DNA of 64,000 nucleotides from Synechococcus sp. MU1642 (GTDB taxonomy: Bacteria > Cyanobacteriota > Cyanobacteriia > PCC-6307 > Cyanobiaceae): assembly GCF_020514115.1 (NCBI RefSeq), contig NZ_VTKZ01000006.1, forward strand, positions 62,001 through 126,000. Direction: 5' to 3'. The notes beneath the pieces were generated by a model. The model made no database searches and was not told the origin of the DNA. It worked only from the letters and a program-made list of their open reading frames with translations. Positions 19,837 to 30,127 of the stretch are shown here, piece after piece. The stretch's first letter is position 1, and every line of letters begins with the position of its first letter. The translations under genes and the position numbers were made by a program.

Positions 19837-20240
19837 AAGCTGGCCGTGGTGAAGTCCAACTTCAGGGTTCCTCGTCGTTGACTGCGGTGCTCAAAAAGCG
19901 CTGAATCCCTTCGGGATCTGGTTAAGCCCCTAGGTCATGCCATTCGTTTCTGGGGAGCTGGGCATCACAACGCTTGGGAGTCATTGTGGGCACGTCAAGT
20001 CCGTCGTTCTGACTGGGTCAGCGATTGATCGTTCTGGCTCTCCTGACGGGAACTTGGCTTGTTCTGCGTCAGCAGTTTCAGAAACCTCGATCGTCGAGCC
20101 CCTTCCGTCTGGAGTGACATACGCTCCGATCCAGCTGGCTGGTTTGCCGGATTTTTTGGAAATCGGTGTCGCGAATCAACGCTTGGTTCTTGACGTGCGT
20201 GCCCAAAACGACCGCCAGTGGCAGCCGCGCTTGGTTGTGA
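19837..20240. other. 404-base stretch with no convincing gene
   Basis: Open frames exist on both strands (for example 19937-20257 plus and 20078-20401 minus) but none shows recognisable motifs or consistent codon use. It lies between the sigma factor start and a broken gene. It may contain the sigma factor promoter and decayed sequence belonging to the broken gene downstream. Confidence 0.4.
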
Positions 20241-20708
20241 ATGACAAAGGTCGTTAGGAATACACCCACCGGCAGAGGCCCGGTGCTCCGGAGTTGCCTT
20301 TGCGAGACATTCAAGCCTTGTTGCGCTCTCCACCGGATTACGCAAAGCGACGTTGCGTCAATCAAAAACCTCTTGGCCGCGTTGGATCGAAATGGCGTCA
20401 CCGTGGTGATCGCAGAACCGAATCGCCTTGGTGCGTCAGGTGAGTGGAATCCATGACGTGGCGAAATGCGGATTAGTCACTCCGTTGTAGGCAGGGGAAC
20501 CCAAGCATTTCGGCGCGTTCTTAACCATGAAGCCATCCACACAGCACAAAGCTTCGCTGAAGGATCGATTCGCAGTTTTCCCAAACCGTTGGGGTTGTCC
20601 CGACGCATCGATCGGCAAGCGTTGCGGCACCTTGAAGGACAGGTCTATGCCAATCAAGACGATCCAGAGACCGGGGCTTTGCTGCTAAAGGTTCACTGTC
20701 GGAGCTGA
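20241..20708 (+). pseudogene. Conserved-type cyanobacterial protein with HEAIH motif, interrupted by an in-frame stop
   Basis: One frame reads LLAALDRNGVTVVIAEPNRL and GASGEWNP, then a TGA at 20454-20456, then RGEMRISHSVVGRGTQAFRR and VLNHEAIHTAQSF to the stop at 20708. Both halves lie in the same frame and read as one protein, so a single nonsense codon breaks it. The HEAIH motif recalls a zinc metallohydrolase-like H-E-x-x-H. I recall a related cyanobacterial family from memory but cannot name it. The true start is not clear and the N-terminus before about 20340 looks poor. Confidence 0.6.
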
Positions 20709-20719
20709 GTCAGCTCGAC

Positions 20720-22552
20720 TCAGACGTCCTCGTCGCTGGGCTCGACCCAGGTGCTGGCCACATGCAGTTCCTCCAGCTGCTTGTCGGCCACGCCCCCTGG
20801 GGCATTGGTCATCAGGCAGCGGGCCTGCTGGGTCTTGGGGAAGGCAATGGTGTCGCGGATGGATTCTTCGCCGGCCAGCAGCATCACCATCCGGTCCACA
20901 CCGAAGGCCAAGCCGCCGTGGGGAGGTGCGCCTAAATCGAGAGCGTCCATGAGGAAGCCGAATTGCTCCTGGGCCTCCTCGAGGGGCAAGCCAACCGTCT
21001 GCAACACCTGGCGCTGCAAGGCGGAGTCATGGATGCGCAGGGAGCCGCCGCCGAGCTCAAGGCCATTGAGCACAAGGTCGTAGGCCTGGGCCCGGGCTGC
21101 TGGCAGGGTGTCAGCCCATTTCGACGCATTGCTGCCGAGATCTTCAGCATTGGGAGCGCAGAATGGGTGGTGCAGGGCCTCGTAACGGTTCTCGTCGCTG
21201 TTGAACTCGAACATCGGGAAGTCCACCACCCAGAGGAAGTTCCACTGGTTGTTGTCCCGGTCGGCCTTAACCATGCCCAGCTCCTTGGCCAGGTATTGGC
21301 GCACCCGGTCGAGGGCCTTGTTCACCGTGGCGGTGTCGCCGGCGCCGAACAGCAGCAGGGTGCCGGGTTCCGCGCCGGTGCGGCTGAGCAGCTCCTGCTT
21401 CTGCTCATCGCTGAGGTTGTCCTTGATGGCGCCGATCGTGTCGATTTCGCCGCCGTCGCGCACGCGGATGAAGGCCAAGCCACCGGCACCGGCTTTCTGG
21501 GCTTCACTGAACACATCGCCGCCGGGCTTGATCCGCACGTTGCTCACCGCATCGTTGCCGTTGGGTACTGCGATGCACTTCACCGCGCCGCCGGATTTCA
21601 CGGCACCGCTGAACACCTTGAAGCCCATGTCCTTGACGATGTCGCTCACGTTGGTGAGCTCCATGCCGTAGCGGGTGTCGGGCCGGTCGGTGCCATACCG
21701 CTCCATGGCGTCATGCCAGGTCATGCGGGGGAAGGGCCGCGGCAGTTCGATGCCCTTTATGGCCTTCCAGATGGCGCAAATCAGGGATTCGTTCAGCTCC
21801 AGGATCTGCTCCTGATCCATGAAGCTCATCTCGATGTCCAGCTGGGTGAATTCCGGCTGGCGGTCGGCGCGTAGGTCTTCGTCGCGGAAACAGCGGGCCA
21901 CCTGGTAGTAGCGCTCGATGCCGCCTACCATCAGCAGCTGTTTGAACAACTGGGGGGACTGGGGCAGGGCAAACCACTCGCCGCCGCAGACCCGGCTGGG
22001 CAGCACGTAGTCGCGGGCACCTTCCGGTGTGGAGCGGGTCAGCACCGGGGTCTCCACTTCGATGAAGCCGGCATCCTCCAGGAAGCGTCGAGCGGCCTGG
22101 ATGGTCTGGGCCCGCATCCGCAGGTTGTCGTTCATGCGCTTGCGGCGCAGATCGAGATAGCGGTGGCGCAGCCGCAGCTCTTCGCGGGTGTTCTCTTCGT
22201 CGTGCACCGACACGGGGAAGGGCAGGTTGCCCTTCACGTTGTTCAGCACGGTGATGCCGCTGGCCAGAACTTCCACGGCCCCCGTGGCCAGCTTCTCGTT
22301 CAGGGATTCGCCCGGCCGGGCCCGCACTTTCCCCTCAACCTGCAACACGGTTTCGCTGCGCAGATGCTCGGCAACGGCGAAGGCGTCGGCGCCCAGATCC
22401 GGATCCACCGTGATCTGCACCGTGCCGCTGCGGTCCCGCAGGTCGATGAAAATCACCCCACCGTGATCACGGCGTCGATCTACCCAGCCGCACAGTTGCA
22501 CCTTCTGATCGATGTTCTGTTCGCGCAGGTCACCGCAACCGTTGCTGCGCAT
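20720..22552 (-). CDS. aspS: Aspartyl-tRNA synthetase
   Basis: AspS charges tRNA-Asp (or Asp/Asn). From the ATG at 22552 the 610-residue protein begins [20 protein letters not shown], leading into the OB-fold anticodon domain ([20 protein letters not shown]). Class II motifs are visible: [18 protein letters not shown] (motif 1), [20 protein letters not shown] (motif 2) and [16 protein letters not shown] (motif 3). The frame extends to 22669 but the extra residues are not family-like. Confidence 0.96.
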   Translation of the reverse strand: MRSNGCGDLREQNIDQKVQLCGWVDRRRDHGGVIFIDLRDRSGTVQITVDPDLGADAFAVAEHLRSETVLQVEGKVRARPGESLNEKLATGAVEVLASGITVLNNVKGNLPFPVSVHDEENTREELRLRHRYLDLRRKRMNDNLRMRAQTIQAARRFLEDAGFIEVETPVLTRSTPEGARDYVLPSRVCGGEWFALPQSPQLFKQLLMVGGIERYYQVARCFRDEDLRADRQPEFTQLDIEMSFMDQEQILELNESLICAIWKAIKGIELPRPFPRMTWHDAMERYGTDRPDTRYGMELTNVSDIVKDMGFKVFSGAVKSGGAVKCIAVPNGNDAVSNVRIKPGGDVFSEAQKAGAGGLAFIRVRDGGEIDTIGAIKDNLSDEQKQELLSRTGAEPGTLLLFGAGDTATVNKALDRVRQYLAKELGMVKADRDNNQWNFLWVVDFPMFEFNSDENRYEALHHPFCAPNAEDLGSNASKWADTLPAARAQAYDLVLNGLELGGGSLRIHDSALQRQVLQTVGLPLEEAQEQFGFLMDALDLGAPPHGGLAFGVDRMVMLLAGEESIRDTIAFPKTQQARCLMTNAPGGVADKQLEELHVASTWVEPSDEDV

Positions 22553-22601
22553 GGGATGTCTCAACTGGAGAAGAGCGAGTTTCCCACAGCAGCGGTGAGC
22601 T

Positions 22602-23705
22602 TCAGGCGCGCTTGTAGAAGGGCTTGCGAACGACCGTTGCCGGTTGGGCCTTGCCGCGGATCTCAACACTCAGTTCGGTGCCGAGCTTGGCGAGGGATGG
22701 GGGCACGTAGGCCAGGGCGATTCCTTCTTCCAGGGTGGGGGACCAGGTGCCGCTGGTGACGATGCCAACTGTCTCCCCGTTGTGCATGACGGAATAGTCG
22801 TGGCGGGCGATGGCGCGGCCCTGCAGCTTGAGCCCCACTAGGCGTTTGGCGGGGCCGGATTCCGCCGCCTGCTCCAGTGCCTTTCGGCCGACAAAATCCA
22901 TGGGCATTTCCAGGTGCACGAGCCAACCCAACCCCGCCTCGAAGGGGTTGGTTTCATCGTTCATGTCCTGCCCGTAGAGGTGCATGGCGGCCTCCAGCCG
23001 CAAGGTGTCCCGCGCCCCCAGGCCGCAGGGGGCGACACCGCGATCCAATAAAATTTGCCAGAGCTTTTGTCCGTCGTCGGCGTTGAGCAGCAGTTCTGCA
23101 CCGTCTTCGCCGGTGTAGCCCGTGCGAGCACTGAACACCGGTTGGCTCAGGCTGTTGAGACTGAGCATCCTGTGGCCGAAACGGGGCAAGCCGCTGAGGT
23201 CTTCACCACTCAGCTCCTGCAGCAATCCCATGGCGTCAGGGCCCTGGAGAGCGAGCAGCACCCCGCCGTTTTTGATGTCGGTCACCGTGAGGCCGGCAGG
23301 TTCCATCTGTGAACGGATCCAGGCGGTGTCGCTGTCGGCACAGGCGGCATTGATCACCAGCACCAGCGCGCCCCGTTCGGCATCGATGGCACCGCAGTCG
23401 TAAACGATGAGGTCGTCGCGAATGCCGCCGCGCTCGTTCAGCAGAACGGAGTAGCAGGCTTCGCCGGGACCGATGCGGTGCAGGTCGCTGGGGATCAGCC
23501 CTTGCAGCGCGTCCTTGGGATTGGCGCCTTCGAGGCGCAGCACACCCATGTGGGAGATGTCGAACATGCCGACCCGTTCGCGTACGGCCTTGTGTTCTTG
23601 GATCAGGCCGCTGAACTGAACTGGCATCTCCCAGCCGGCAAACGGCACCATGCGGCCCCCGGCGTTGCGGCAGGACTCGAACAGGGGAGTGCGCTGCAGA
23701 GACAT
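22602..23705 (-). CDS. gcvT: Glycine cleavage system T protein (aminomethyltransferase)
   Basis: GcvT releases ammonia and transfers the methylene group from the aminomethyl-lipoyl H protein to tetrahydrofolate. The 367-residue protein from the ATG at 23705 starts [20 protein letters not shown] and contains [24 protein letters not shown] and [13 protein letters not shown]. It sits apart from gcvH-gcvP, which lie 30 kb away in this window, so the photorespiratory glycine cleavage genes are split. I looked for a glycine riboswitch upstream and did not see its consensus. Confidence 0.95.
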   Translation of the reverse strand: MSLQRTPLFESCRNAGGRMVPFAGWEMPVQFSGLIQEHKAVRERVGMFDISHMGVLRLEGANPKDALQGLIPSDLHRIGPGEACYSVLLNERGGIRDDLIVYDCGAIDAERGALVLVINAACADSDTAWIRSQMEPAGLTVTDIKNGGVLLALQGPDAMGLLQELSGEDLSGLPRFGHRMLSLNSLSQPVFSARTGYTGEDGAELLLNADDGQKLWQILLDRGVAPCGLGARDTLRLEAAMHLYGQDMNDETNPFEAGLGWLVHLEMPMDFVGRKALEQAAESGPAKRLVGLKLQGRAIARHDYSVMHNGETVGIVTSGTWSPTLEEGIALAYVPPSLAKLGTELSVEIRGKAQPATVVRKPFYKRA

Positions 23706-23835
23706 GGGGGCGGCGGATGGGAAGCGCATTCTTATGGAGGGCTTCACGATCCGGAAGGGAACCCGGAAATTTGCCCCTCTCCATGGTCTTTTTTGTAGGA
23801 CGTCACTAGCTTGAGCGCGTTTCCGGGGCGCTTGT

Positions 23836-24048
23836 TTGGCCACCAGCTCCTGCTGTCGCAGTTGTCAGTACTGCACTCTGCCGGCAAGTGCGAAGGGGTG
23901 GTGCCGACTGCGACGGTTGGAGGTGCATGCAGAGCTGGCGGATCTGATGGTCTGTCACCACTGGACCCCCCGTTCCCCCAAGCTTCCGGCTCTGCAGAGC
24001 AGCGGCGTTGGTGAGCGTCAGCTGGAACTGGATCGCAGCTTGACGTGA
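23836..24048 (+). CDS. Small Cys-rich protein, function unknown
   Basis: A 70-residue frame from TTG 23836 carries a Cys pattern CCRSCQYCTLPASAKGWC with a further VCHHW downstream, compatible with a small zinc or iron-sulfur site. Similar short Cys-x2-Cys proteins are common in picocyanobacteria, from memory. The start codon and reality of the gene are uncertain. It fills most of the 427-base gap between gcvT and the CNB-domain gene. Confidence 0.4.
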   Translation: MATSSCCRSCQYCTLPASAKGWCRLRRLEVHAELADLMVCHHWTPRSPKLPALQSSGVGERQLELDRSLT

Positions 24049-24132
24049 GCCTGGATCCATCCATGGCTCCGCCCTTGCTGATGGCCTCCACCTGCTGATC
24101 GCGGGATACTGCAGCCAACCCACGTTGTTGCC

Positions 24133-24521
24133 TTGTCCGCCTCAGCTCCGCTGACTCCTCTGGAACTCATCCAGGAACAGCCTGAGGTGGATCGCCTGAC
24201 CCTTCCCACCGGCACAACCGTGTTCCGCGCCGGCGAGACTGTGCAGTACATCCATGTGATTGAACGGGGATGGGTGGAACTGAGCAGCGGTCCGTTGAAC
24301 CGCATCCGCTTCGGTCCCAGTGAGTTGTTTTTCTATGAGGATTTAATTGATACGACCGAGTGTCATAGCCGTGATGCCACAGCGGTGACGCCCGTTTCGC
24401 TGTTCCGCCTGAGCCGCACCAATTTTTTGGCGCTCATTCACCGGCACCCAACGCTGGTGCTGCAATTGCTCAGCAAACAGCACAACCGATTGCGGCAGCA
24501 GCGCACTGATGCGCGTCACTT

Positions 24522-24528
<7 letters not shown>
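24133..24528 (+). CDS. Stand-alone cyclic-nucleotide-binding-like (Crp/Fnr N-terminal) domain protein
   Basis: The 131-residue product has a cupin-type beta barrel pattern (RLTLPTGTTVFRAGETVQYI, HVIERGWVEL, then SLFRLSRTNFLALIHRHPTL) as in the effector domain of Crp/Fnr regulators. No DNA-binding helix-turn-helix follows: the protein ends in a short helix with KQHNRLRQQR. It may therefore act as a sensor or partner protein rather than a transcription factor (inference). The start codon is TTG; its end overlaps the speB end by 7 bases on the opposite strand. Confidence 0.7.
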
Positions 24529-26263
<1,735 letters not shown>

Positions 26264-26355
26264 CTAAGGACCCGGGGGGCCTGTTCTCAAACACCAGATG
26301 TAGTGCTTTAGGGATTGACGAACGCAATTTGTGGAGGTCAAAAGTGTTTGGTTGG

Positions 26356-26410
26356 GGAGCTGCTGTGGAAGAGGGCAGCTCCAAAGCCTTACTCGTCAGA
26401 TCAAGGCTTT
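26356..26410. ncRNA. Candidate structured RNA element (two tandem perfect hairpins) between speE and arfB
   Basis: GGAGCTGC (26356-26363) pairs with GCAGCTCC (26375-26382). The next eight bases, AAAGCCTT (26383-26390), pair with AAGGCTTT (26403-26410). Two adjacent 8-bp perfect stems with 11- and 12-base loops in a 269-base non-coding gap suggest a structured RNA. It could be the 5' leader of speE (117 bases upstream, minus strand), a leader of arfB (about 100 bases upstream, plus strand) or a separate sRNA. No known family is recognised. Confidence 0.35.
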
Positions 26411-26508
26411 CGTAGTGCGGCTAGATCACAGGTTCGAAGCACGTCTCTCCTCTTCCGACACATCACCGTGGCGGATCATCCTGTTGTCCTTGGTCCAGGA
26501 GAACGGCG

Positions 26509-26940
26509 GTGCAAGACCTGGTCGTGAACGAGCGGTTGACTATTCCATCTAAGGAGCTGCGTTGGCGGTTCAGCCGTTCATCCGGTCCTGGTGGGCAGGG
26601 AGTCAACACCACCGATTCCCGCGTCGAGTTGTTGCTGGACGTGGCGAACTGCACTTGTCTGGGTCCATTTCGCCGCGCCCGACTGCTGGAACATTTCCAG
26701 CCCCGGTTGGTGGATGGTTGTTTGCGGGTTGTGGTCGCTGAAGAACGCTCCCAGTGGCAGAACCGTCAGAAGGCACTACATCGCATGGGGGAGCTGCTGA
26801 GGGAGGGCTTACAGCCACCGCCTCGTTCCCGCAAAGCCACCCGGCCGGGTCGCGGTGCGGTGAAGCGGCGATTGGACACGAAGAAAAAGCGTGGTGACCT
26901 AAAGCGTCAACGGCGCAGCCGGCCATACCCGGAAGATTAA
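26509..26940 (+). CDS. arfB: Peptidyl-tRNA hydrolase ArfB (YaeJ-type ribosome rescue factor)
   Basis: ArfB enters stalled ribosomes without a stop codon and hydrolyses the peptidyl-tRNA. The 143-residue protein has the catalytic GGQ in SSGPGGQGVNTTDSRVELLL near residue 28. It ends in a basic tail rich in K/R (KATRPGRGAVKRRLDTKKKR) that inserts in the mRNA channel. The start is GTG 26509. It is convergent with mazG. Confidence 0.9.
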   Translation: MQDLVVNERLTIPSKELRWRFSRSSGPGGQGVNTTDSRVELLLDVANCTCLGPFRRARLLEHFQPRLVDGCLRVVVAEERSQWQNRQKALHRMGELLREGLQPPPRSRKATRPGRGAVKRRLDTKKKRGDLKRQRRSRPYPED

Positions 26941-26953
26941 TGACGTAAGACGA

Positions 26954-27769
26954 TCAGGATTGTTCCGCCCGGATCGCCGCCTTGGCCTGCTTCCAGAGGG
27001 TTTCCAATTCGTCGATGCTGTGGCCCTGCAGATCTCCACCCAGGGCGGCTTCAACGCGAGAGAAACGGTCGAGGAAGCGCTGATTCGTGCCGGCGAGGCC
27101 TTCTTCGGGCTCGATTTGGCACCAACGGGCCACGTTCACCAAGGTGAACAGCAGATCGCCCAGTTCCTCCTGGGCATGGCCTTGGTTGCCGCTGGCCACC
27201 GCCTCCATGAGTTCGTCCAGCTCCTCATGGACTTTCTCCCAGACGCCGGCCATGTCATCCCACTCGAAGCCGGCCTTGGCTGCTTTCTTTGAGATGGTCA
27301 TCGCTCCAGCCAGCGCCGGTAGGCAGCGCACCTTGGTGCTGAGCTGGTCGCTGAGGGGACTGGTGGAGCAAGCCAGTGCCTCTGCCTGCTCCTTCAGCTT
27401 GATGGCCTCCCAGCTGCGTCGCACCTCGTCACTGGTGCTGGTGTGGGCATCGCCGAACACATGCGGGTGACGCCGGATCAGCTTTTCGCTGATGCCATCG
27501 GCAATCGCATTGAGATCGAAGCGTTGCTCTTCTCCAGCGATCTGTGCATGAAGCACTACCTGGAGGAGAAGGTCGCCGAGTTCCTCCTTGAGGTGGTGGT
27601 CATCGCCATGACGGATCGCATCAGCCACCTCGTGGGCCTCTTCCAGCACGTAGGGCACCAGGGATGCATGGGTTTGTTCCAGATCCCATGGGCAACCCGT
27701 TGTTGGATCCCTGAGTTGTGCCACAACATCGACCAAACGTTCTATGGCATCAGACGGAGCGTTGGCCAT
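26954..27769 (-). CDS. mazG: MazG nucleoside triphosphate pyrophosphohydrolase
   Basis: MazG hydrolyses NTPs or dNTPs to monophosphates and pyrophosphate. The 271-residue protein has two MazG repeats. The first has LEEAHEVADAI with EELGDLLLQVVLHAQ. The second has VHEELDELMEAV with EELGDLLFTLVNVARW. The GCPWD motif sits at the N-terminus. Two-domain length is normal for bacterial MazG. Confidence 0.94.
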   Translation of the reverse strand: MANAPSDAIERLVDVVAQLRDPTTGCPWDLEQTHASLVPYVLEEAHEVADAIRHGDDHHLKEELGDLLLQVVLHAQIAGEEQRFDLNAIADGISEKLIRRHPHVFGDAHTSTSDEVRRSWEAIKLKEQAEALACSTSPLSDQLSTKVRCLPALAGAMTISKKAAKAGFEWDDMAGVWEKVHEELDELMEAVASGNQGHAQEELGDLLFTLVNVARWCQIEPEEGLAGTNQRFLDRFSRVEAALGGDLQGHSIDELETLWKQAKAAIRAEQS

Positions 27770-27802
27770 GCAGGGTCAACAACTGGGGCAAGGTCCACCT
27801 TC

Positions 27803-28312
27803 TCACCGCTGTCGTTTTTTCGACCATTCTTGGGGCCATGGGTCGCCATCGAGGACTAGGTGGATCCATGCGCTGCCCTCCAAGCCCACCAGCAGAGCGA
27901 TTAACTCTTGTGGGTGCTGATGCATCAGCTGCTGCAGCGCCGCCAGGAGCATCGCTGGCGAGAGCGTAGGAACCGCCAGGGTGACGATTAAGCACCAGGT
28001 GAGCAGTACCCCTAGGCGCGCGGTCGTTCCCAGCACCGGGCCATGGGACCAGAGCGAGCGATGGGGAATCAGGAGGCGATAGGGCCACCAGAGAAAGCCG
28101 AGGGCTCCCCACCGTCGCAGCGCATTGGAGCGGGTGTCGAGATCGGGGGACAGCCACAGACCACCGGCCCAACAGCTGGCTGCGGCGATCAAACCTTCCG
28201 CCCATCCCAGCACCAATCCAACGGCGATGCCGAGCGGCAGGCTCAGAATCCAGATGCTTTGGTCGTGGCGGCGACCCCTTGCCAAGTCTCTAGAGCTTCC
28301 TTGCGCCCCCAA
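27803..28312 (-). CDS. DUF2227-type putative metal-binding membrane protein
   Basis: The 169-residue product has an N-terminal GRRHDQS and then a membrane segment (LPLGIAVGLVLGWAEGLIAA). It also has GGLWLSPDLDTRSNALRRWG, and IPHRSLWSHGPVLGTTARL before a second hydrophobic region. The conserved His/Asp residues (RHD, PDLD, PHR, SHGP) match my memory of the cyanobacterial DUF2227 group, annotated as putative metal-binding. The start could be a few codons in, at the LARGRRHD Leu (TTG). The gene ends 33 bases before the mazG start. Confidence 0.75.
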   Translation of the reverse strand: MGAQGSSRDLARGRRHDQSIWILSLPLGIAVGLVLGWAEGLIAAASCWAGGLWLSPDLDTRSNALRRWGALGFLWWPYRLLIPHRSLWSHGPVLGTTARLGVLLTWCLIVTLAVPTLSPAMLLAALQQLMHQHPQELIALLVGLEGSAWIHLVLDGDPWPQEWSKKRQR

Positions 28313-28343
28313 CCTGACGCGTTAGGGCAGAATCTGCCCGGTG

Positions 28344-28415
28344 GGGCGATTAGCTCAGAGGTAGAGCACCTCCCTTACAAGGAGATTGTCACTGGTTCGA
28401 TCCCAGTATCGCCCA
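28344..28415 (+). tRNA. tRNA-Val (anticodon TAC)
   Basis: The cloverleaf is clear: acceptor GGGCGAT with ATCGCCC, D-arm AGCTCAGAGGTAGAGCA, anticodon loop CTTACAA with anticodon TAC (reads GTA/GTG valine codons), T-arm ACTGGTTCGATCCCAGT, and discriminator A. No CCA is encoded. The outermost anticodon-stem pair is a mismatch (C-A). Confidence 0.95.
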
Positions 28416-28423
28416 TTCCCCCA

Positions 28424-28448
28424 AAGCAACCACCAGCATTGGCTTTTT
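28424..28448 (+). terminator. Possible terminator after tRNA-Val
   Basis: AAAGC at 28424-28428 can pair with GCTTT at 28442-28446, and the T-run continues to 28448. The stem is weak (5 bp with a long loop), but its position 9 bases after the tRNA and the six T residues fit a tRNA terminator. Confidence 0.35.
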
Positions 28449-28536
28449 TGCTCTGAGAAGGGAGGTGTGCAAAGGTGGGAGTACGCCAAAGAGCCTGATT
28501 GAAGGCCCACTGCGCGAGATCCGATAACTCGATTCC

Positions 28537-28689
28537 ATGAACCGAAGATCCAGCACTCCCTCAAGGGAGTGGCGAAAGGTTGGCAGTAATGCCAGCCGAA
28601 TTGACCTCAGCGGCTATGCATCGGCCCAACATCGTCGTTTCTTGAAAGAGGAAGCAGATCAGGCTCGAAGAGAGCAGATTCGCCGCTGA
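28537..28689 (+). CDS. Small basic protein, 50 residues, function unknown
   Basis: The ATG at 28537 opens MNRRSSTPSREWRKVGSNAS, continues with ASAQHRRFLKEEADQARREQ and stops at 28689. It is strongly basic, with a predicted amphipathic helix in the second half. Such charged composition and steady codon use fit a short real gene, but no family is recognised and no strong ribosome-binding site is seen. Confidence 0.4.
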   Translation: MNRRSSTPSREWRKVGSNASRIDLSGYASAQHRRFLKEEADQARREQIRR

Positions 28690-28800
28690 CGATTTCTCAA
28701 ACAGCTCAGCCGCGGCTGGGTCAACCCAAATGCAGGGGTGAGGCTTCTCCCCTATTCCCATTAAGGGGGCAGCAGACCTAGATCAGATGCAGGAGGTCTC

Positions 28801-28911
28801 ATGTTGTTTGACCTGTACGCCCTGCTGATCGTGGCGACAATCACTGATGCGATCGTTGGTGTGATGACGTTGCTCGACGCCGAAGTCACAAGCCTCCGGC
28901 GGATGGCATGA
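28801..28911 (+). CDS. Very small single-pass membrane peptide, 36 residues
   Basis: The ATG at 28801 has an excellent AGGAGG at 28791-28796. The product starts MLFDLYALLIVATITDAIVG, continues VMTLLDAEVTSLRR and ends at 28911. One hydrophobic helix is followed by a short charged tail, a layout like many tiny thylakoid or plasma-membrane proteins. No known photosystem small subunit matches. Confidence 0.5.
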   Translation: MLFDLYALLIVATITDAIVGVMTLLDAEVTSLRRMA

Positions 28912-28972
28912 GCGGTTGCTTTTAAAGCAGCCACTGTTGGCGATCGAGTTCAAAGGTTGCCGACCCTCCCAG

Positions 28973-29095
28973 TCAGGCCGCTGCAGCGATTAATCCTGCC
29001 AAGGGAGGCACCGGCAGAGGCAGCTTCAGGGCTGAGAACACAAATCCGAGAAGGAAGCCGCCCGTCAGGATTGAGATCAAGATGCCGATGGACAT
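28973..29095 (-). CDS. XapX-domain small membrane protein, 40 residues
   Basis: The reverse-strand ATG at 29095 gives MSIGILISILTGGFLLGFVF followed by SALKLPLPVPPLAGLIAAAA and a stop at 28973. The pattern of a glycine-rich hydrophobic helix, a K-L-P-x-P-x-P-P segment, then LAG matches the XapX/DUF1427 small-protein domain. Its function is unknown; XapX proteins are thought to be membrane-inserted. Confidence 0.6.
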   Translation of the reverse strand: MSIGILISILTGGFLLGFVFSALKLPLPVPPLAGLIAAAA

Positions 29096-29145
29096 GACTC
29101 ATGGGTGTCTGCGCGGATCTTGATGTTGTTCGTCGTTGTGCGCTT

Positions 29146-29241
29146 TCAACCGTTGCCGCCGTCATCCATGCCGCTTCGGATCAGGTTCTGCGTCAACCAG
29201 AGCAGACCGATGAAACCGGCTGTGACGATCAGCAAATACAA
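29146..29241 (-). CDS. Possible 31-residue membrane peptide
   Basis: A TTG-start frame on the reverse strand at 29241 gives a product whose hydrophobic core is YLLIVTAGFIGLLWLTQNLI followed by RSGMDDGGNG and a stop. One transmembrane helix is evident. There is no clear ribosome-binding site, so this is tentative. It lies just upstream of the XapX gene in the same direction. Confidence 0.25.
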   Translation of the reverse strand: MYLLIVTAGFIGLLWLTQNLIRSGMDDGGNG

Positions 29242-29321
29242 GATTCAAGCTGTGAGTCGGGAGTTAAAAACTACTCAGCGCGCGAACGAGCCATCTTTGA
29301 ACTGTTGGCCTCTGAAGGCAT

Positions 29322-29513
29322 GTGCTGATGCAACTGCTCCTGGCTGTAGTGGTCCCTGTGGTTTTGCTGGTGGGTCTCACCGCACTTCTGTCGATCGGCC
29401 GGCTGTCGTTCTCCCGCAACGCTGCATGGTTGTTGACACGCCAGAACAGCATTTGGATGACTGGAATCGTTGCCCTCGCTGTCGCTGCGGCGGTGGTTTC
29501 TTCGCGGCGTTGA
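29322..29513 (+). CDS. Small two-helix membrane protein, 63 residues
   Basis: The GTG at 29322 (or ATG at 29328) starts a product with two hydrophobic segments, LLLAVVVPVVLLVGLTALLS and WMTGIVALAVAAAVV. They are separated by a polar linker with RLSFSRNAAWLLTRQN. No family is recognised. It is one of several very small membrane-protein genes packed between the tRNA and the HLIP gene. Confidence 0.5.
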   Translation: MLMQLLLAVVVPVVLLVGLTALLSIGRLSFSRNAAWLLTRQNSIWMTGIVALAVAAAVVSSRR

Positions 29514-29673
29514 GCCGCCTTTCTTATGCGGGTTCGCAGGCCTCGCCCATCACGTTGCCTTGGAATTGTTCAGGTCCGTGACCTTGGCGGACTTTCTGAG
29601 CACACGCCCTAAGACCAAGAGCAAAAAACCAAGCAGCGAGAGCAGCCACGGTGCGGAGTTTCAATGCGAAAGG

Positions 29674-29709
29674 AGCCATTACCCGTTCAGGATGGAGCGG
29701 GTAATGGCT
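29674..29709. repeat. Perfect 12-bp inverted repeat
   Basis: AGCCATTACCCG (29674-29685) is followed after 12 bases by its exact reverse complement CGGGTAATGGCT (29698-29709). It lies about 55 bases past the end of the minus-strand hypothetical gene at 29765-30070, so it may be its terminator, but no T-run follows directly on either strand. It could instead be a protein-binding palindrome. Confidence 0.6.
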
Positions 29710-29764
29710 GCCTGTCAGTTGGAGGCGTCCTTTTCGTTTCGCCTGCTTCAGATCTCGGTCTGAA

Positions 29765-30070
29765 TCAGCGGCTGCTGGAGCGTTTGCGAACCACCCGGGG
29801 GGTTTCACGCTCTGTTTTGGCATCCTCTTCAGACACCGTCTTGTCTTCGCCGGCCGCTTCTCCTTGCAGGGGCTCGTCGTCGGGTTCCTGCGCTTCAATC
29901 ACCCCGAGCACCATGGCGGCTTCTAGCTGATCGCTCATGTCACCGATGGTGAGCAGTGCTTTCAAGACCAGCTGGGACCGAGGCGCTTTGGGCAGGCCGG
30001 GACGGAGCTTCTTGGTGGTGTTCCAAAGCTCTAGGGCCACTTCCTTCAGTAGTTCCTTGTCAGCAGCCAT
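29765..30070 (-). CDS. Hypothetical protein, 101 residues
   Basis: The product starts MAADKELLKEVALELWNTTK, has a helical N-terminal half with LVLKALLTIGDMSDQLEAAM, and an acidic low-complexity C-terminal half (EAQEPDDEPLQGEAAGEDK) ending in a basic RKRSSSR. Helical core plus disordered tail is visible; I do not recognise a family. It is encoded 57 bases downstream of the HLIP gene on the same strand. Confidence 0.65.
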   Translation of the reverse strand: MAADKELLKEVALELWNTTKKLRPGLPKAPRSQLVLKALLTIGDMSDQLEAAMVLGVIEAQEPDDEPLQGEAAGEDKTVSEEDAKTERETPRVVRKRSSSR

Positions 30071-30127
30071 TCGATTCGAACGTGAATCGCCCCATTCTCG
30101 TCATCGGGGGGTGATCCCCCTCAAAAA

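Noticed and set aside
19937-20257. 106-residue plus-strand frame upstream of the broken HEAIH gene
   Set aside because: No motif, no ribosome-binding site and composition unlike neighbouring genes; a competing minus-strand frame is equally long.
23706-23835. Glycine riboswitch upstream of gcvT
   Set aside because: I looked for the conserved glycine aptamer segments on the minus strand and did not find them.
26400-26460. GGTTCGAAGC stretch resembling a tRNA T-arm
   Set aside because: No matching acceptor, D-arm or anticodon arm can be built around it.
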